The notes: generated by a model not told the origin, from the sequence alone. A DNA stretch of 64,000 bases from Gluconobacter kondonii (GCF_002723995.1 NZ_BEWP01000007.1:147667-211666), one strand, 5' to 3'. Shown: positions 30,911 to 40,273, numbered from the stretch's first letter. Program-made: numbers and translations.

Positions 30911-33019
30911 CTATCCTGCAGTCACACCCGCCTTACTCAGCACCTCAGCCAATCTTGCCTGTTGCACAGGTTTTGCAAATACGAAGCGGCTGACAATTCT
31001 GGAAACCGTTAGGTCAGGCACCAGACGCAGAAGGTGACGACAAACCTGCTGAGCCTCATCTGGAAAAGCCCCCGCTTCAGTCAACGCGACCAGATAGTAT
31101 ACCAAGGCACTCGGACAGGACGGATATAGGCCAGACATCAACCGTCCCATTGAAATAACTTCGTGATACTCTTCACCCAACAACAAAATCATCATGAAAG
31201 CCGGTCGCAAGAGTTCAAGGAACTGCGAACGACATCCATTTTGCAGAAGAATTTTTACGTTACGAACAACTGATTTTGTCTCTCCCTGAAGAAGCTCCAA
31301 AATAATATGAGCCATTAGGCTGTCAGGAGAATCTTTTTGATTTCCCTCATTGCGGGAGATTTTCTCAATAGCATCCCGAACGACTGATACAGCCGTACTG
31401 CGACTTGCAGAATCATACATCAGATACGCAGCCAGCAGGACTTCAACTGCGTGCGTATCCGGCAGAAGCGAGGCCGCAGCCCGGACACTACGCAGACCCC
31501 GGGCAAAGAGAGCGTCTGCTTCCGCACTCCATTCATTTTGAAAACGTATATAGCAGTACATCGCATCAATCAGAGCGATGGCTCCATCATCCTTTTCAAA
31601 ACCTTCCGCATCATTCAGCAGAAAGTCGATTCTTTTAAAGAACGAAGAATCATACTTCAAAAGGAGCGTAAAAGCCCGCAGCGCCATACCCAATGGCGAC
31701 AGCTCCGTGTCAGGACGTCCTGCAATTCGCCGGGCTTCGGCAACAAAAATACTCCACTGCATGGCCTGTGCCGGTGTCAGCATACTGTTTCGGGTCTGAT
31801 CAGACCCTGAAGAGGGGAAATCGTAATGCGTTCCCCAAATGATAACGCCGTTCCTTCGTGCATCGAGAACGCGAAGAATAAGACGACTCTCAGTACCGCT
31901 CTCCCCGCTACGCAGACTTGTAGAGATGACGTAGTCTGCTCCAAGAGCCTGATACGCCATCATGGCGCTAACGGAGTCCAAAAGGGAAATATCAGGAGCC
32001 GCGACGATATCAAAGGTTCCCATGCTTACAAACATGAGCTCCAACTTGTCTCGAAAAAGCTGTCCATATTGCAAAAGCTTTTCGTCGAAACATACCGGCG
32101 CCTGAAAAATCAGGGAGATCTTTCGAGACTGTATGCCGGAAGGATTACGGGTCATATAGTGCAGCGGCAAGGCCAGCATGGGATCTGGCCGGGGCATAGA
32201 GACGGAAAAAGACGCATCTGAACTGGGGGGAGGCGAGGCAGTCTGAGAGACATCTCTCGACAGCCCTCCACTGACACCCTCTATTCCGATGCCATTAATC
32301 AGCACCTGTGTGGCCGGGGCAAAGGTATGTCCTTCGACATTCCCGAGTACACTCGTCATCTGTTCAACAAGCGCAGCTGCGCGGACGTGATCCCCACGGT
32401 GAAGAGCCGTTTGTATTCTAGTGCGCCATGCAACTTCGCTGAAGTTGTCGAACTTCAAAAGGCGCTCAGCCATCTCTGCAACCTGATCCGGATCCGTAAA
32501 CTCTCGGACGGCGCTTTCATAAAGTTGCTGAAGATGACCGGTGAGTCGTTCTCTTTGCTGGGTAATCCATTCGTCTAACGCCGGATCAACGCCAATCAAC
32601 TCACCGAGAAGTGTTTCATCTGACCAGACCACACTGTCAATCGTTCGAAGACTAGCTGTCAGCAGTCTTTCAGCATCCACAGATGTTAGGGCTGGCTTGA
32701 GTGCAAGTGAATGGCGCTGAACGTCAATGACATCCACACCCAAAGGGCTCAGAGCATCCAGAAGACGATGAATTTCTTGCCGAAGAGAAGCGCGAGCCAT
32801 ATCTTCCGGCCTCTGGCTCCATAACAACTCAGCAAGACGGGATCGCAAAACAGGCTTACGGTCGGAAAGAGCCAGAATCGCCAGAAGAGCACGCGTCTTT
32901 CCACCGACAGGGAGCACGCTGTCTCCCATGAGTGTTTTCGCCTCCATCTGCCCAATCAGCTTCAGACGCAGAAGAGTGGGGTCAGTCTCTCTGACCTGAC
33001 GGGATAAACTATCCATCAT
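30911..33019 (-). CDS. SARP/BTAD-type transcriptional regulator with TPR-like C-terminus
   Basis: A 702-residue regulator. The ATG at 33019 has GGGAG eight bases upstream. Residues about 15-90 form an OmpR-like winged helix (LLRLKLIGQMEAKTL, LAELLWSQRPEDMARASLRQ, a SARP hallmark), followed by a BTAD-like helical domain (about 95-225). A middle region (about 280-390) contains YQALGADYVISTSLRSGES and LDARRNGVIIWGTHYDF, like the TolB-N-like domain of CadC-type and adenylate-cyclase-associated regulators. The C-terminal 300 residues look like tetratricopeptide helices. Target genes and signal are not known. Base composition is somewhat lower in G+C than neighbours. Confidence 0.82.
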   Translation of the reverse strand: MMDSLSRQVRETDPTLLRLKLIGQMEAKTLMGDSVLPVGGKTRALLAILALSDRKPVLRSRLAELLWSQRPEDMARASLRQEIHRLLDALSPLGVDVIDVQRHSLALKPALTSVDAERLLTASLRTIDSVVWSDETLLGELIGVDPALDEWITQQRERLTGHLQQLYESAVREFTDPDQVAEMAERLLKFDNFSEVAWRTRIQTALHRGDHVRAAALVEQMTSVLGNVEGHTFAPATQVLINGIGIEGVSGGLSRDVSQTASPPPSSDASFSVSMPRPDPMLALPLHYMTRNPSGIQSRKISLIFQAPVCFDEKLLQYGQLFRDKLELMFVSMGTFDIVAAPDISLLDSVSAMMAYQALGADYVISTSLRSGESGTESRLILRVLDARRNGVIIWGTHYDFPSSGSDQTRNSMLTPAQAMQWSIFVAEARRIAGRPDTELSPLGMALRAFTLLLKYDSSFFKRIDFLLNDAEGFEKDDGAIALIDAMYCYIRFQNEWSAEADALFARGLRSVRAAASLLPDTHAVEVLLAAYLMYDSASRSTAVSVVRDAIEKISRNEGNQKDSPDSLMAHIILELLQGETKSVVRNVKILLQNGCRSQFLELLRPAFMMILLLGEEYHEVISMGRLMSGLYPSCPSALVYYLVALTEAGAFPDEAQQVCRHLLRLVPDLTVSRIVSRFVFAKPVQQARLAEVLSKAGVTAG

Positions 33020-33472
33020 CTTTATTGCTCCCACGATCAGCACCCCCGCCCCGAAAGCATAGAGCTTTCAAACCGTTTCAACGCAACACCACAAGCAACG
33101 CAGATCATGGCGATTCTCAACCCAGTCAAACCTGCCCCTCCTGACCAGAGAGATATTGTGTTGGGATGACGGACGCGAACGTGATCTATCCCACTCAGGA
33201 TTTGGCACTACCAGAAAAATACATCACCCTTTGATAAAAAAGGGCGTAGCACAAACCCGTAGCAGAAGCCTTAGCAGCAAGAATACCCAGAAAAAGTTTA
33301 AATAGCTTAAACAAACTCTACCATTCTCTTTTCGTCCACGCACCTCAACCCCGTAAGGCTCAGTTTTTCGGATTTTCCATTAACGATTTAAAGCTTTAGA
33401 ATATATACGATGTCTTTGTAGCGCAGAGATGGTTGCAAAAATAGAGAACCCGCAATAGGGTAAAAGAGGTTT
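33020..33472. other. Intergenic region upstream of the SARP gene and tRNA-Arg
   Basis: About 450 nt without a gene. It is AT-richer than its surroundings. Visible structures are a hairpin CCCTTT/AAAGGG (33227-33244) and an inverted repeat GTTTAA-5 nt-TTAAAC (33296-33312), which could be a regulator site. The tRNA promoter lies at 33433-33461. The SARP promoter must lie here but could not be fixed. Confidence 0.5.
33433..33461 (+). promoter_or_regulatory. Promoter of the tRNA-Arg(CCU) gene
   Basis: TTGCAA (33433-33438), a 17-nt spacer, then TAGGGT (33456-33461). Initiation would fall around 33468, about five bases before the mature tRNA 5' end. Spacing is ideal and both hexamers are reasonable. 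Confidence 0.6.
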
Positions 33473-33786
33473 GTCCGCGTAGCTCAGCAGGATAGAGCAC
33501 AGGATTCCTAAGGCTTTAGAATTGGGCGCCATGATGGGAAACCGTATGGTGGATTTGCTCAAATTCGGGGAACGCTCTGATCATCTTGATCGTGCCAATC
33601 CCGAGCCAAGCGTTCCGGCGCGCCGGAACGAAGGTGTAGAGACTGTACGGGCAACACCTTGACTGCGTTTCTCGTAGTTGTGGTGAAGAGACAGTCCAGA
33701 CCACAAACATGCTTTGCGGCATGGCGGCGAAAGCCGAAGTGGTAAGAATCCTGGGGCCGGAGGTTCGAATCCTCTCGCGGACACCA
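33473..33786 (+). tRNA. tRNA-Arg(CCU), interrupted by a group I intron
   Basis: The two exons are 33473-33509 and 33747-33786, giving a 77-nt tRNA with encoded CCA. The acceptor stem pairs perfectly (GTCCGCG with CGCGGAC), the D stem is GCTC/GAGC, and the anticodon stem is CAGGA/TCCTG with loop TTCCTAA, so the anticodon is CCU (33507-33509). The variable loop is GGGCC, and the T arm is GGAGG-TTCGAAT-CCTCT with one G-U pair. The intron sits between anticodon base 36 and base 37. Standard tRNA searches that do not allow introns would probably miss it. Confidence 0.95.
33510..33746 (+). ncRNA. Group I self-splicing intron (IC3-like) in tRNA-Arg(CCU)
   Basis: A 237-nt intron without an encoded endonuclease. 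P1 forms between CCTAA (33507-33511) and TTGGG (33522-33526), putting the conserved U-G wobble exactly at the 5' splice site (T33509, G33524). P2 ends in a GAAA tetraloop (GG-GAAA-CC at 33537-33544). Core strings TCAAATTCGG, CCGAGCCAAGC, GAAGGTGTAGAGACT and ACAGTCCAGA match those I recall from the Azoarcus tRNA-Ile intron. P7 pairs GACTGT (33641-33646) with ACAGTC (33691-33696); P6 is a perfect 20-nt palindrome (33611-33630). A GGC-GAAA-GCC hairpin lies near the 3' end, and the intron ends with the required omega-G at 33746. Splicing itself is inferred. Confidence 0.93.
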
Positions 33787-33793
33787 TACAGAC

Positions 33794-33833
33794 AAAACAT
33801 CCTTACAAAACTACCGTTTTGCCCTGATGTTTT
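33794..33833 (+). terminator. Terminator-like hairpin after tRNA-Arg
   Basis: Outer stem AAAACATC (33794-33801) pairs with GATGTTTT (33826-33833), and an inner CAAAAC/GTTTTG pairing extends it. The 3' arm itself supplies a T-run. It begins 7 nt after the CCA end, so it likely terminates the tRNA transcript. Confidence 0.65.
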
Positions 33834-34373
33834 ATAATTCAGAGGGTACATTTTAGAACGACCTTCTAATGACCAGCATAAATGCGAATCAGTCACGCAG
33901 TATTTGCCGTTTACGACGTCAATCCAATAAAATTACCATGAATATGAAGTGACTCTATTCTCACTTACTTGTTATATAAATATTGAATAACCGAACATGG
34001 TAGTATGCGTATCGATATCCAACGCTTCGCGCTACCTTTCTGGCAGAACTTGTCTCGGACTTCATCCCTCAAAAAATAATAATCTTTTTGAAATATTAGA
34101 TTGACACATCATTTTCCTCGGTGCGCGCGCGTTTGTCTTTTTATGAGGAAGCTTTCCGAACTGCGCTATCAGTCCATATTTTTATAACCGTACATTAGGG
34201 TGAGTTTTCTGGACAAGGTTAAAGGTCTGGCACCGTATCGGGCTGCTGCTGAAACAAACACGCACCCGTCTGAACGCGTATGGTCTGCTGTCGCGGAAGA
34301 AAAGGCAGGATACTCCTGCAACAATACCAAAAAATTATGATTTTGACGCGTTTCTGACCGATGTGAGGACTGC
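33834..34373. other. Gene-free AT-rich stretch before the fibre-like gene
   Basis: About 540 nt with no convincing gene on either strand. It is AT-rich compared with the chromosome average and holds only short frames. I saw no copy of the tRNA 3' end here, so no attachment-site repeat could be shown. GAGGAC at its right end is the ribosome binding site for the next gene. Confidence 0.5.
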
Positions 34374-36104
34374 ATGACCACAATCCATAATCTCACACCT
34401 TCCCCGCTGCGTACGATCGTTTTACAGGGGCGCAACGGAACCGTTTCACAGGTTATCTTGTCCCCCAAATCATCCGCTGACTGCCTGGACTATACGCTGG
34501 ACTTTTCGGCGATTCTGGCTGGAACGGATGATACACCAGCCACAATCAAGTCAACCACACTTACCGCCACGGGTGACGCTTACGAGCTCAAGGCCATGTG
34601 GAGTGCCGTATCGGGGACAATGGTGGTGGTGTTTCTTGCAAGCGGGCAGCCCGACACGACACAAAAAATCCTTTTCGAGATCACGACCCAGCAGGGCCGC
34701 GTCTATTCCGTAATGGCTGTCCTTCAGATCACGGCACTGACCGGTGCAACTGCACCTCCATCGGACTTCACGGCTGATACCCTGACGAACGGTAAAGTTC
34801 TGATCGCCGACACGGAAACTCTACCGTCGGGCTATTCGTCGAACGGTCGCGTCGTGATGGCCACTGAAGCCGCGGCCCCCATTGGCACGCCCTCTTTTGA
34901 AAGCGTGACAGCAGGGACTTATTCCGGCGATGGCTCGGGACTGAATGTCATTAGCAGCGCCAAGATCCAAACCATCGGGCAATGGATCGCGGCACTATCC
35001 TCGGGCGGGACTCAGGGCGTCGAGATCAAAGCAATCAACGTGACACAAGGTGCTGTCGTGGCAGGTCAGTCGTCGACGGTAACGCTGATCGCAACCCTCA
35101 CCGATGGCACCACAACCGCCCCTGTCACGTTCGATGTCCCAGCTGGATCTCCCGGCACACAGGGCCTGCAAGGGAATACCGGCGCAACAGGAACGGACGG
35201 CAAAGACGGCCAGGTTGGACCTGCCGGCGTAGGGATCGCATCTGTCGCCGTGAGCCAAAGCCCCGTCACAGCGGGTCAGCCTTCCACCGTTACCCTCACA
35301 GCGACAATGACCAATGGTGCAACTGCACCTGGGGTTTCCTTCCAAGCCCCTCCCGGCGCAGGCGGCGGCGCAACGGATTTTACGGCGGCGGCGATCAATA
35401 CAGCCCTCGGTTATACGGCCGCGAATGGGACTGATTACCTGCCATTACAGATGGCATCCATCTCCAATATCCCAACCCTAAGTCACCCGTCTGATGCAGG
35501 TTCTGATCCATCACTATTTAGCATGGTAGATGCAACCAAAGAGCATGGTATTAATATTGGATTTACATCTAACAATAACTATAATCGATTTACCATCTTA
35601 TCAAAAGATAATTTCCCACCTTGCCTAACACTGCAAGATAACTACGGATATGGTGGATATTTATTCTTAAAAACCGTTAGTGGAAATAACTCTTTAGCCT
35701 CTCCCTGGTTCGGAATAGACGGGACCTGGGGCGAAAGTGGAATAATGTGGGTCGAGAAGGACTCCGATAGTGGAGTGTACTGGAAGATCTCCTGTCCTTC
35801 CACATCCACCCAGAATGCGGCGGCAACATTCGACATCACCGCGTCCAATTCAGACAATACCAAATATCTATCAACTCCTGCCGTATCGATTTCAAAGGCT
35901 ACAAATCAGGCAACCTTGGCTGCCGAGCCAGTTATCTTGGCTTATAACGCCTACACATTCACAACGCTCCCTGCCTCCCCTGTCGCGTGGCAGCGTGCCG
36001 TTGTCACAGACAAAGCCATCGGCTCTGGTTCACAGGGCGTCATGGCGATGTGGAACCCGAATACGAAAGCATGGACAGGCTTGAGCGGAGAGACGCTCGT
36101 ATGA
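34374..36104 (+). CDS. Collagen-like, phage-fibre-like protein
   Basis: A 576-residue protein; GAGGAC precedes the ATG. Residues 1-120 resemble a phage fibre-tail attachment-type beta domain. A Gly-X-Y collagen-like run (about 260-285, GTQGLQGNTGATGTDGKDG) is flanked by two related 45-residue repeats, each with an AGQxSTVTLxAT core. The middle DNA (about 35.45-35.75 kb) is visibly AT-richer, suggesting mosaic origin. The C-terminus (AYTFTTLPASPVAWQRAVVT, ending in GVMAMWNPNTKAWTG) is typical of phage structural tails. No signal peptide and no other phage genes nearby, so it is an orphan or prophage remnant. Exact function unknown. Confidence 0.65.
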   Translation: MTTIHNLTPSPLRTIVLQGRNGTVSQVILSPKSSADCLDYTLDFSAILAGTDDTPATIKSTTLTATGDAYELKAMWSAVSGTMVVVFLASGQPDTTQKILFEITTQQGRVYSVMAVLQITALTGATAPPSDFTADTLTNGKVLIADTETLPSGYSSNGRVVMATEAAAPIGTPSFESVTAGTYSGDGSGLNVISSAKIQTIGQWIAALSSGGTQGVEIKAINVTQGAVVAGQSSTVTLIATLTDGTTTAPVTFDVPAGSPGTQGLQGNTGATGTDGKDGQVGPAGVGIASVAVSQSPVTAGQPSTVTLTATMTNGATAPGVSFQAPPGAGGGATDFTAAAINTALGYTAANGTDYLPLQMASISNIPTLSHPSDAGSDPSLFSMVDATKEHGINIGFTSNNNYNRFTILSKDNFPPCLTLQDNYGYGGYLFLKTVSGNNSLASPWFGIDGTWGESGIMWVEKDSDSGVYWKISCPSTSTQNAAATFDITASNSDNTKYLSTPAVSISKATNQATLAAEPVILAYNAYTFTTLPASPVAWQRAVVTDKAIGSGSQGVMAMWNPNTKAWTGLSGETLV

Positions 36105-36390
36105 AGTGACGGCTCTGGCACGACTATCCGGGCTTCTAGCTGTTCAGCAGTTCGAGACGCGCTGACAATATGTATCGAACTGCTGATTTGAGAGCTCCAT
36201 AGCGTATTCGCGTTTTCTCACCCGTACCCAAGGAGCAAAAAATTCTCCGACTACCTGTCGCGAGTACCCAACTCCCTAACTGGGCTTTTTATAAGGATGA
36301 AAAAATTCTCTCTGTTTCAGAACCTGCAAGCCAAATATAACAACAGCCCACTCTGTGGCGTCTGCTTTTTGTGCGTAAGGTTTCAGGTTC

Positions 36391-38298
36391 ATGCCCTCCT
36401 CTTCTCACTCTCACTCATTCCGCCTGACACCGACGGATTATAACGCTCTGGTGGAACGGGCGACTGCCGAGCCCGAGCTTTACTGGATGCGCGAGAGCGA
36501 AAGGCTCTCCTGGAACACGGTGCCGCCTCACGCCCAGAGCGAACAACAAGGCTGGTTTGCCGGTGGCATGCTCAATGCAAGTGTCAATTGCCTGGACCGC
36601 CACCTCGAAACCCGCGGCGATCAGAAAGCCCTGATCTGGCAGGCTGAGGACGCCGGGCGCGTCCTAACTTTCACCTATAAAACCCTTCATGAACATGTCT
36701 GCCGCATGGCGAATGTTCTGCGAGAGCAAGGCATTCAGGCGGGGGATCGGGTTGCCATTCATCTGCCTTCCGTTCCTGAAGGCCTGATTGCCATGCTTGC
36801 CTGCGCGCGGATCGGCGCGATCCATGTGGTTCTTTTCGGCGGATTTTCTCCAGAGGCGATCGCGGACAGACTGGCTGACAGCGGGGCGGTTCTGGTGATC
36901 ACGGCCAATGTCGGGCGACGGGGTCCTAGAAGAATTCCGTTCAAGGCCACACTGGATGCGGCGCTTGACCTCCGGCCGGACACCCTTGCCATCAACACTG
37001 TTCTTGTCGTGGGCGTGACGGACGACGAGGTGGGTATGAAGCCTGAGCGCGACAGATGGCTTGCACCCCTTCTGGACCAAGCCGCCTCAGATTGTACGCC
37101 TCAGAACATGCCCTCCTCGGCTCCGCTTTTCCTGCTTTATACGTCGGGCAGTACCGGCAAGCCCAAGGGCATCGTGCACGGAACGGGTGGATATCTGGTC
37201 TGGGCGTCCTACACCCATGAACTGGTGTTTGATCATCAGGACGGAGACATCTTCTGGTGCACGGCCGATATTGGCTGGATCACGGGGCACACTTACGGAG
37301 TTTATGGCCCTCTTCTGAACGGCGGTACGGTTCTGCTATTCGAGGGAATGCCGTCCTATCCGGGGCCGGGGCGCTGGTGGAATGTGATCCAGGATCACAA
37401 GGTGACGACATTCTACACGTCTCCAACCGCCATTCGTGCGCTCATGCGGGAAGGCGATGAGGTCGTGCAGCGTTATGACCTGTCTTCTCTGCGCGTTCTG
37501 GGAACTGTGGGGGAGCCCATAAGTCAGGAAGCCTGGTCCTGGTTCAACGATCATGTCGGTGGCGGGCGCTGCGCTTTCGTTGACACGTGGTGGCAGACGG
37601 AAAGCGGCGGCATTATGATTTCTCCCGTTCCGGGGGCCGTTCGTGAAAAGCCTGCCTCAGCAACGCTTCCCCTCCCCGGCGTGCATCCGGTTCTTCTGAA
37701 CGAACAGGGCTTGCCTCGCGAAGGAGCCACAGAAGGCGTGCTTTGCCTCAAGGGATCTTGGCCCGGTCGCGCGCTCTCCATCTGGAACGATGACGGTCTT
37801 TTCGAACGCACCTATCTTCAGCCCTATGCCGGATATTATTTCACGGGAGACGGCGCTCGCCGTGACGAAGATGGGTACTACTGGATTACCGGACGAGTGG
37901 ATGACGTCATCAATGTCTCGGGACACCGGATCGGCTCTGCTGAAATCGAAGATGCACTGGCGACTGTGCTGACCATTGCGGAGAGTGCCGCAATCGGTAT
38001 CCCGCACGATCTCAAGGGACAGGGAATTGTCGTTTACGTCGTCCCGCGCGACAATGCTCCCGACGATCTACATGTCCGGGCTGCAAAAGCGATTACGTCA
38101 AAAGTGGGTCGCTATGCGGCGCCCGAGCGCATCCATGTCGTGCCGGATCTGCCCAAGACCCGTTCCGGGAAAAGCGTTCGCCGTCTGCTCCGCAAGATCG
38201 CCTGTGGGGAGACTGAAGGATTTGGCGATCTGTCCACCCTCGCCGATCCCGAAATCGTGGAGACGCTGATCCGCATCATCCAGACGCCAGCGGACTGA
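36391..38298 (+). CDS. acs: Acetyl-CoA synthetase (AMP-forming)
   Basis: Acetate-CoA ligase converting acetate, ATP and CoA to acetyl-CoA, AMP and pyrophosphate. It has 635 residues, near the usual 640-650. Motifs include the phosphate-binding LLYTSGSTGKPKGIVHG, the acetyl-pocket region FWCTADIGWITGHTYGVYGP, VDTWWQTESGG, YFTGDGARRDEDGYYWITGR, and the C-terminal catalytic lysine in KTRSGKSVRRLLRKI (usual RSGKIMRR). Propionyl-CoA specificity cannot be excluded, but the pocket Trp of acetate enzymes appears to be present. In acetic acid bacteria Acs is a way to reuse or detoxify acetate. Confidence 0.93.
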   Translation: MPSSSHSHSFRLTPTDYNALVERATAEPELYWMRESERLSWNTVPPHAQSEQQGWFAGGMLNASVNCLDRHLETRGDQKALIWQAEDAGRVLTFTYKTLHEHVCRMANVLREQGIQAGDRVAIHLPSVPEGLIAMLACARIGAIHVVLFGGFSPEAIADRLADSGAVLVITANVGRRGPRRIPFKATLDAALDLRPDTLAINTVLVVGVTDDEVGMKPERDRWLAPLLDQAASDCTPQNMPSSAPLFLLYTSGSTGKPKGIVHGTGGYLVWASYTHELVFDHQDGDIFWCTADIGWITGHTYGVYGPLLNGGTVLLFEGMPSYPGPGRWWNVIQDHKVTTFYTSPTAIRALMREGDEVVQRYDLSSLRVLGTVGEPISQEAWSWFNDHVGGGRCAFVDTWWQTESGGIMISPVPGAVREKPASATLPLPGVHPVLLNEQGLPREGATEGVLCLKGSWPGRALSIWNDDGLFERTYLQPYAGYYFTGDGARRDEDGYYWITGRVDDVINVSGHRIGSAEIEDALATVLTIAESAAIGIPHDLKGQGIVVYVVPRDNAPDDLHVRAAKAITSKVGRYAAPERIHVVPDLPKTRSGKSVRRLLRKIACGETEGFGDLSTLADPEIVETLIRIIQTPAD

Positions 38299-38318
38299 CT
38301 GGTCCGCACTGGCGGCGT

Positions 38319-38681
38319 TCAGATATCGGTCGTAGCGCTCGATGTCTGAACCGGGATGAGCGCATCGCTCAGAACGCCGAAGACGACATGCACGAAATAG
38401 ACGGAAAACGCGGCGACCAGCAGAACGGCAAACAGTTTTCCGAAAACTCTGAAGGCCCCGAGAATCAGCCCGCCCAACAGCAGAAACAACAGAGCCGTCT
38501 GAATCTGTCCCTGTATTCCAAGGCTGTTCAGCACCGAACGGGCCATGACCTCGATGATCGCCACGCAGGCCACCACAACGCCCAGCAGGCCCAGGATCAG
38601 ACCCCACAACGTATCGAGTATGGATTGCATCACGTAAGCTGGCACCAACAGAAAGAGGACAAGATCACTCCACAAAGCCAT
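38319..38681 (-). CDS. Small integral membrane protein, function unknown
   Basis: A 120-residue hydrophobic protein with three to four predicted membrane helices (about 5-20, 23-45, 60-80, 82-105). GGAGA lies directly before the ATG at 38681. I do not recognise a family. It is convergent with acs (20 nt apart) and divergent from the AEC transporter gene. Confidence 0.7.
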   Translation of the reverse strand: MALWSDLVLFLLVPAYVMQSILDTLWGLILGLLGVVVACVAIIEVMARSVLNSLGIQGQIQTALLFLLLGGLILGAFRVFGKLFAVLLVAAFSVYFVHVVFGVLSDALIPVQTSSATTDI

Positions 38682-38792
38682 TCTCCGTAGCTTTGGTCAA
38701 CTGTCATCTGCTGTGGGGATAGACGAATGTGAGGGTGACCGTTACGAAAGGTGATCTTTTCCTGACCGGATTTCTGTTTTCATGGGTCATTT

Positions 38793-39773
38793 ATGACGAA
38801 TTCGCCTGCCCTGCTGCTGACGATCGTTCAGTCCATTCTCCCGATTCTCGTGACATTGGGCTTTGGCTATTTCGCGGCATACAGAAAAGATTTTGACGCC
38901 CAGCAGGCAGGTGTTCTGACACGTCTGGTCATGCTGTACGCGCTCCCACTGGAGTTGTTGGTTTCAATCCTCAGTACGCCGCGAGGTCAGGTTCTGGCTG
39001 CAGGGCCAGTCGCCGCGCTCATCCTGCTGGCCATGATTGGTGGGTATGGGTTGATCTTTGCCATCCTGCGCGGCCTGCTCAAACGCCGCCTTGGAGAAGC
39101 CGCACTGATCGCGATGACCATCACCGGTCCGTCCGTTCCCTTCATTGGTATTCCTGTTCTGGGCCAGATTTTCGGGCCCGCCAGTTCCGTGCCGATTTCA
39201 ATCGCATCTTTGGCGATGAATCTGGTGCAACTCCCGATCACACTGATCCTGATGGGGCATGACCGTGGCACAGATCACCGCGTCGGGAATAACAACCAGG
39301 CGCGGAGTGACGTCCGCGAACTGTTCGGACATCTAATCCATTCTTGCCGCGAACCTGTGGTCTGGGTGCCTATGATGGCGCTTGTCTTGGTCAGCGCAGG
39401 TGCGTTCCTCCCGCAGTTCCTCAAAGGCTCTTTTCAGCTTCTTGGAAGGGCGACAGGCGGCGCGGCGCTCTTCGCCTCAGGTGTGGTTCTTTTCACCCGT
39501 CAGGTAAAATTCGGCCCTTTGGTGGGGGTCATTGTCAGTGTCCGGAACGTTGTCATTCCCGGTATCATCTATGCCTTGGCCCGCGCGTGGCATCTGCCCT
39601 TACCTGCGCTTCAGGAGAGTGTCCTGACGATGGCCATTCCCAGCGCATCCATCAACGTTATCCTTGCCATGCGATATCATGTTCTGGAACGTGAAATTGC
39701 ATCCGTTCTGTTCTTCGGAACGTTATCCTCCATCTTCACCATGGCATTTTTCATTTGGCTAACAGGCGCATGA
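38793..39773 (+). CDS. AEC-family transporter
   Basis: A 326-residue inner-membrane carrier of the auxin efflux carrier family, with two five-helix halves around a hydrophilic loop (about 155-185). Family-like features are LVTLGFGYFAAYRKDFDAQQ, the TGPSVPFIGIPVLGQIFGP motif in the first half and VLTMAIPSASINVILAMRYHV in the second. Bacterial members include malonate and other dicarboxylate carriers, but the substrate is not readable. The stop overlaps the phosphatase start (ATGA), so the two genes are translationally coupled. Confidence 0.88.
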   Translation: MTNSPALLLTIVQSILPILVTLGFGYFAAYRKDFDAQQAGVLTRLVMLYALPLELLVSILSTPRGQVLAAGPVAALILLAMIGGYGLIFAILRGLLKRRLGEAALIAMTITGPSVPFIGIPVLGQIFGPASSVPISIASLAMNLVQLPITLILMGHDRGTDHRVGNNNQARSDVRELFGHLIHSCREPVVWVPMMALVLVSAGAFLPQFLKGSFQLLGRATGGAALFASGVVLFTRQVKFGPLVGVIVSVRNVVIPGIIYALARAWHLPLPALQESVLTMAIPSASINVILAMRYHVLEREIASVLFFGTLSSIFTMAFFIWLTGA

Positions 39774-40243
39774 GTAGTTTCCTTTTTGTCTGCACAGGCA
39801 ATATCTGTCGATCCCCTCTGGCCGAACTGGCCATGCGCCGGGAAGCGCGCGAACGAGGGCTGGAACTGGATATTGATTCTGCCGCCACTGGGCGGTGGAA
39901 TCTGGGCGAAGCACCGGATCCACGCGCATGCGTCATCGCGTCCCGACAAGGTCTGGACGCTTCAACACTCCGCTCACGTCTTGTCACGGTAGATGATTTC
40001 AGCCGCTTTGATCATATCGTCGCTCTGGATCGCTCCCATCTGACAGTCCTTAAGAAAATGCAGCCCCGCGCTTCAAAATCGCACCTTTCGCTCATGCTGG
40101 ATCATATTCCGACCCGCATGGGACAGGACGTCATTGATCCATATTATGGACCTGACGAAGGCTTCGTCAGAACCTGGGAAGACGTTGAAGCCGCCTGTGC
40201 TGCGCTCGCAAACGCAACCCTCGGACGACGCACCAAAGAGTGA
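39770..40243 (+). CDS. Low-molecular-weight protein tyrosine phosphatase
   Basis: A 157-residue phosphatase. The catalytic P-loop C-x5-R-S appears as VCTGNICRSP at residues 7-16 (nucleophile Cys8), and the acid-loop Asp is in DVIDPYYG near residue 124. The ATG at 39770 overlaps the transporter stop. Such enzymes may act on low-molecular substrates, arsenate or tyrosine-phosphorylated proteins; nothing nearby decides this. Confidence 0.93.
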   Translation: MSSFLFVCTGNICRSPLAELAMRREARERGLELDIDSAATGRWNLGEAPDPRACVIASRQGLDASTLRSRLVTVDDFSRFDHIVALDRSHLTVLKKMQPRASKSHLSLMLDHIPTRMGQDVIDPYYGPDEGFVRTWEDVEAACAALANATLGRRTKE

Positions 40244-40273
40244 CGCCCCCATAAATCAGTAATGGAGAATTTC

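Noticed and set aside
33516..33896. Minus-strand frames of 60-126 codons inside the tRNA intron, as a possible homing endonuclease
   Set aside because: They cover tRNA exon and ribozyme core sequence and show no LAGLIDADG, GIY-YIG or HNH motif.
33473..36390. Complete prophage integrated at tRNA-Arg(CCU)
   Set aside because: No integrase, no duplicated tRNA 3' end and no other phage genes were found in the window.
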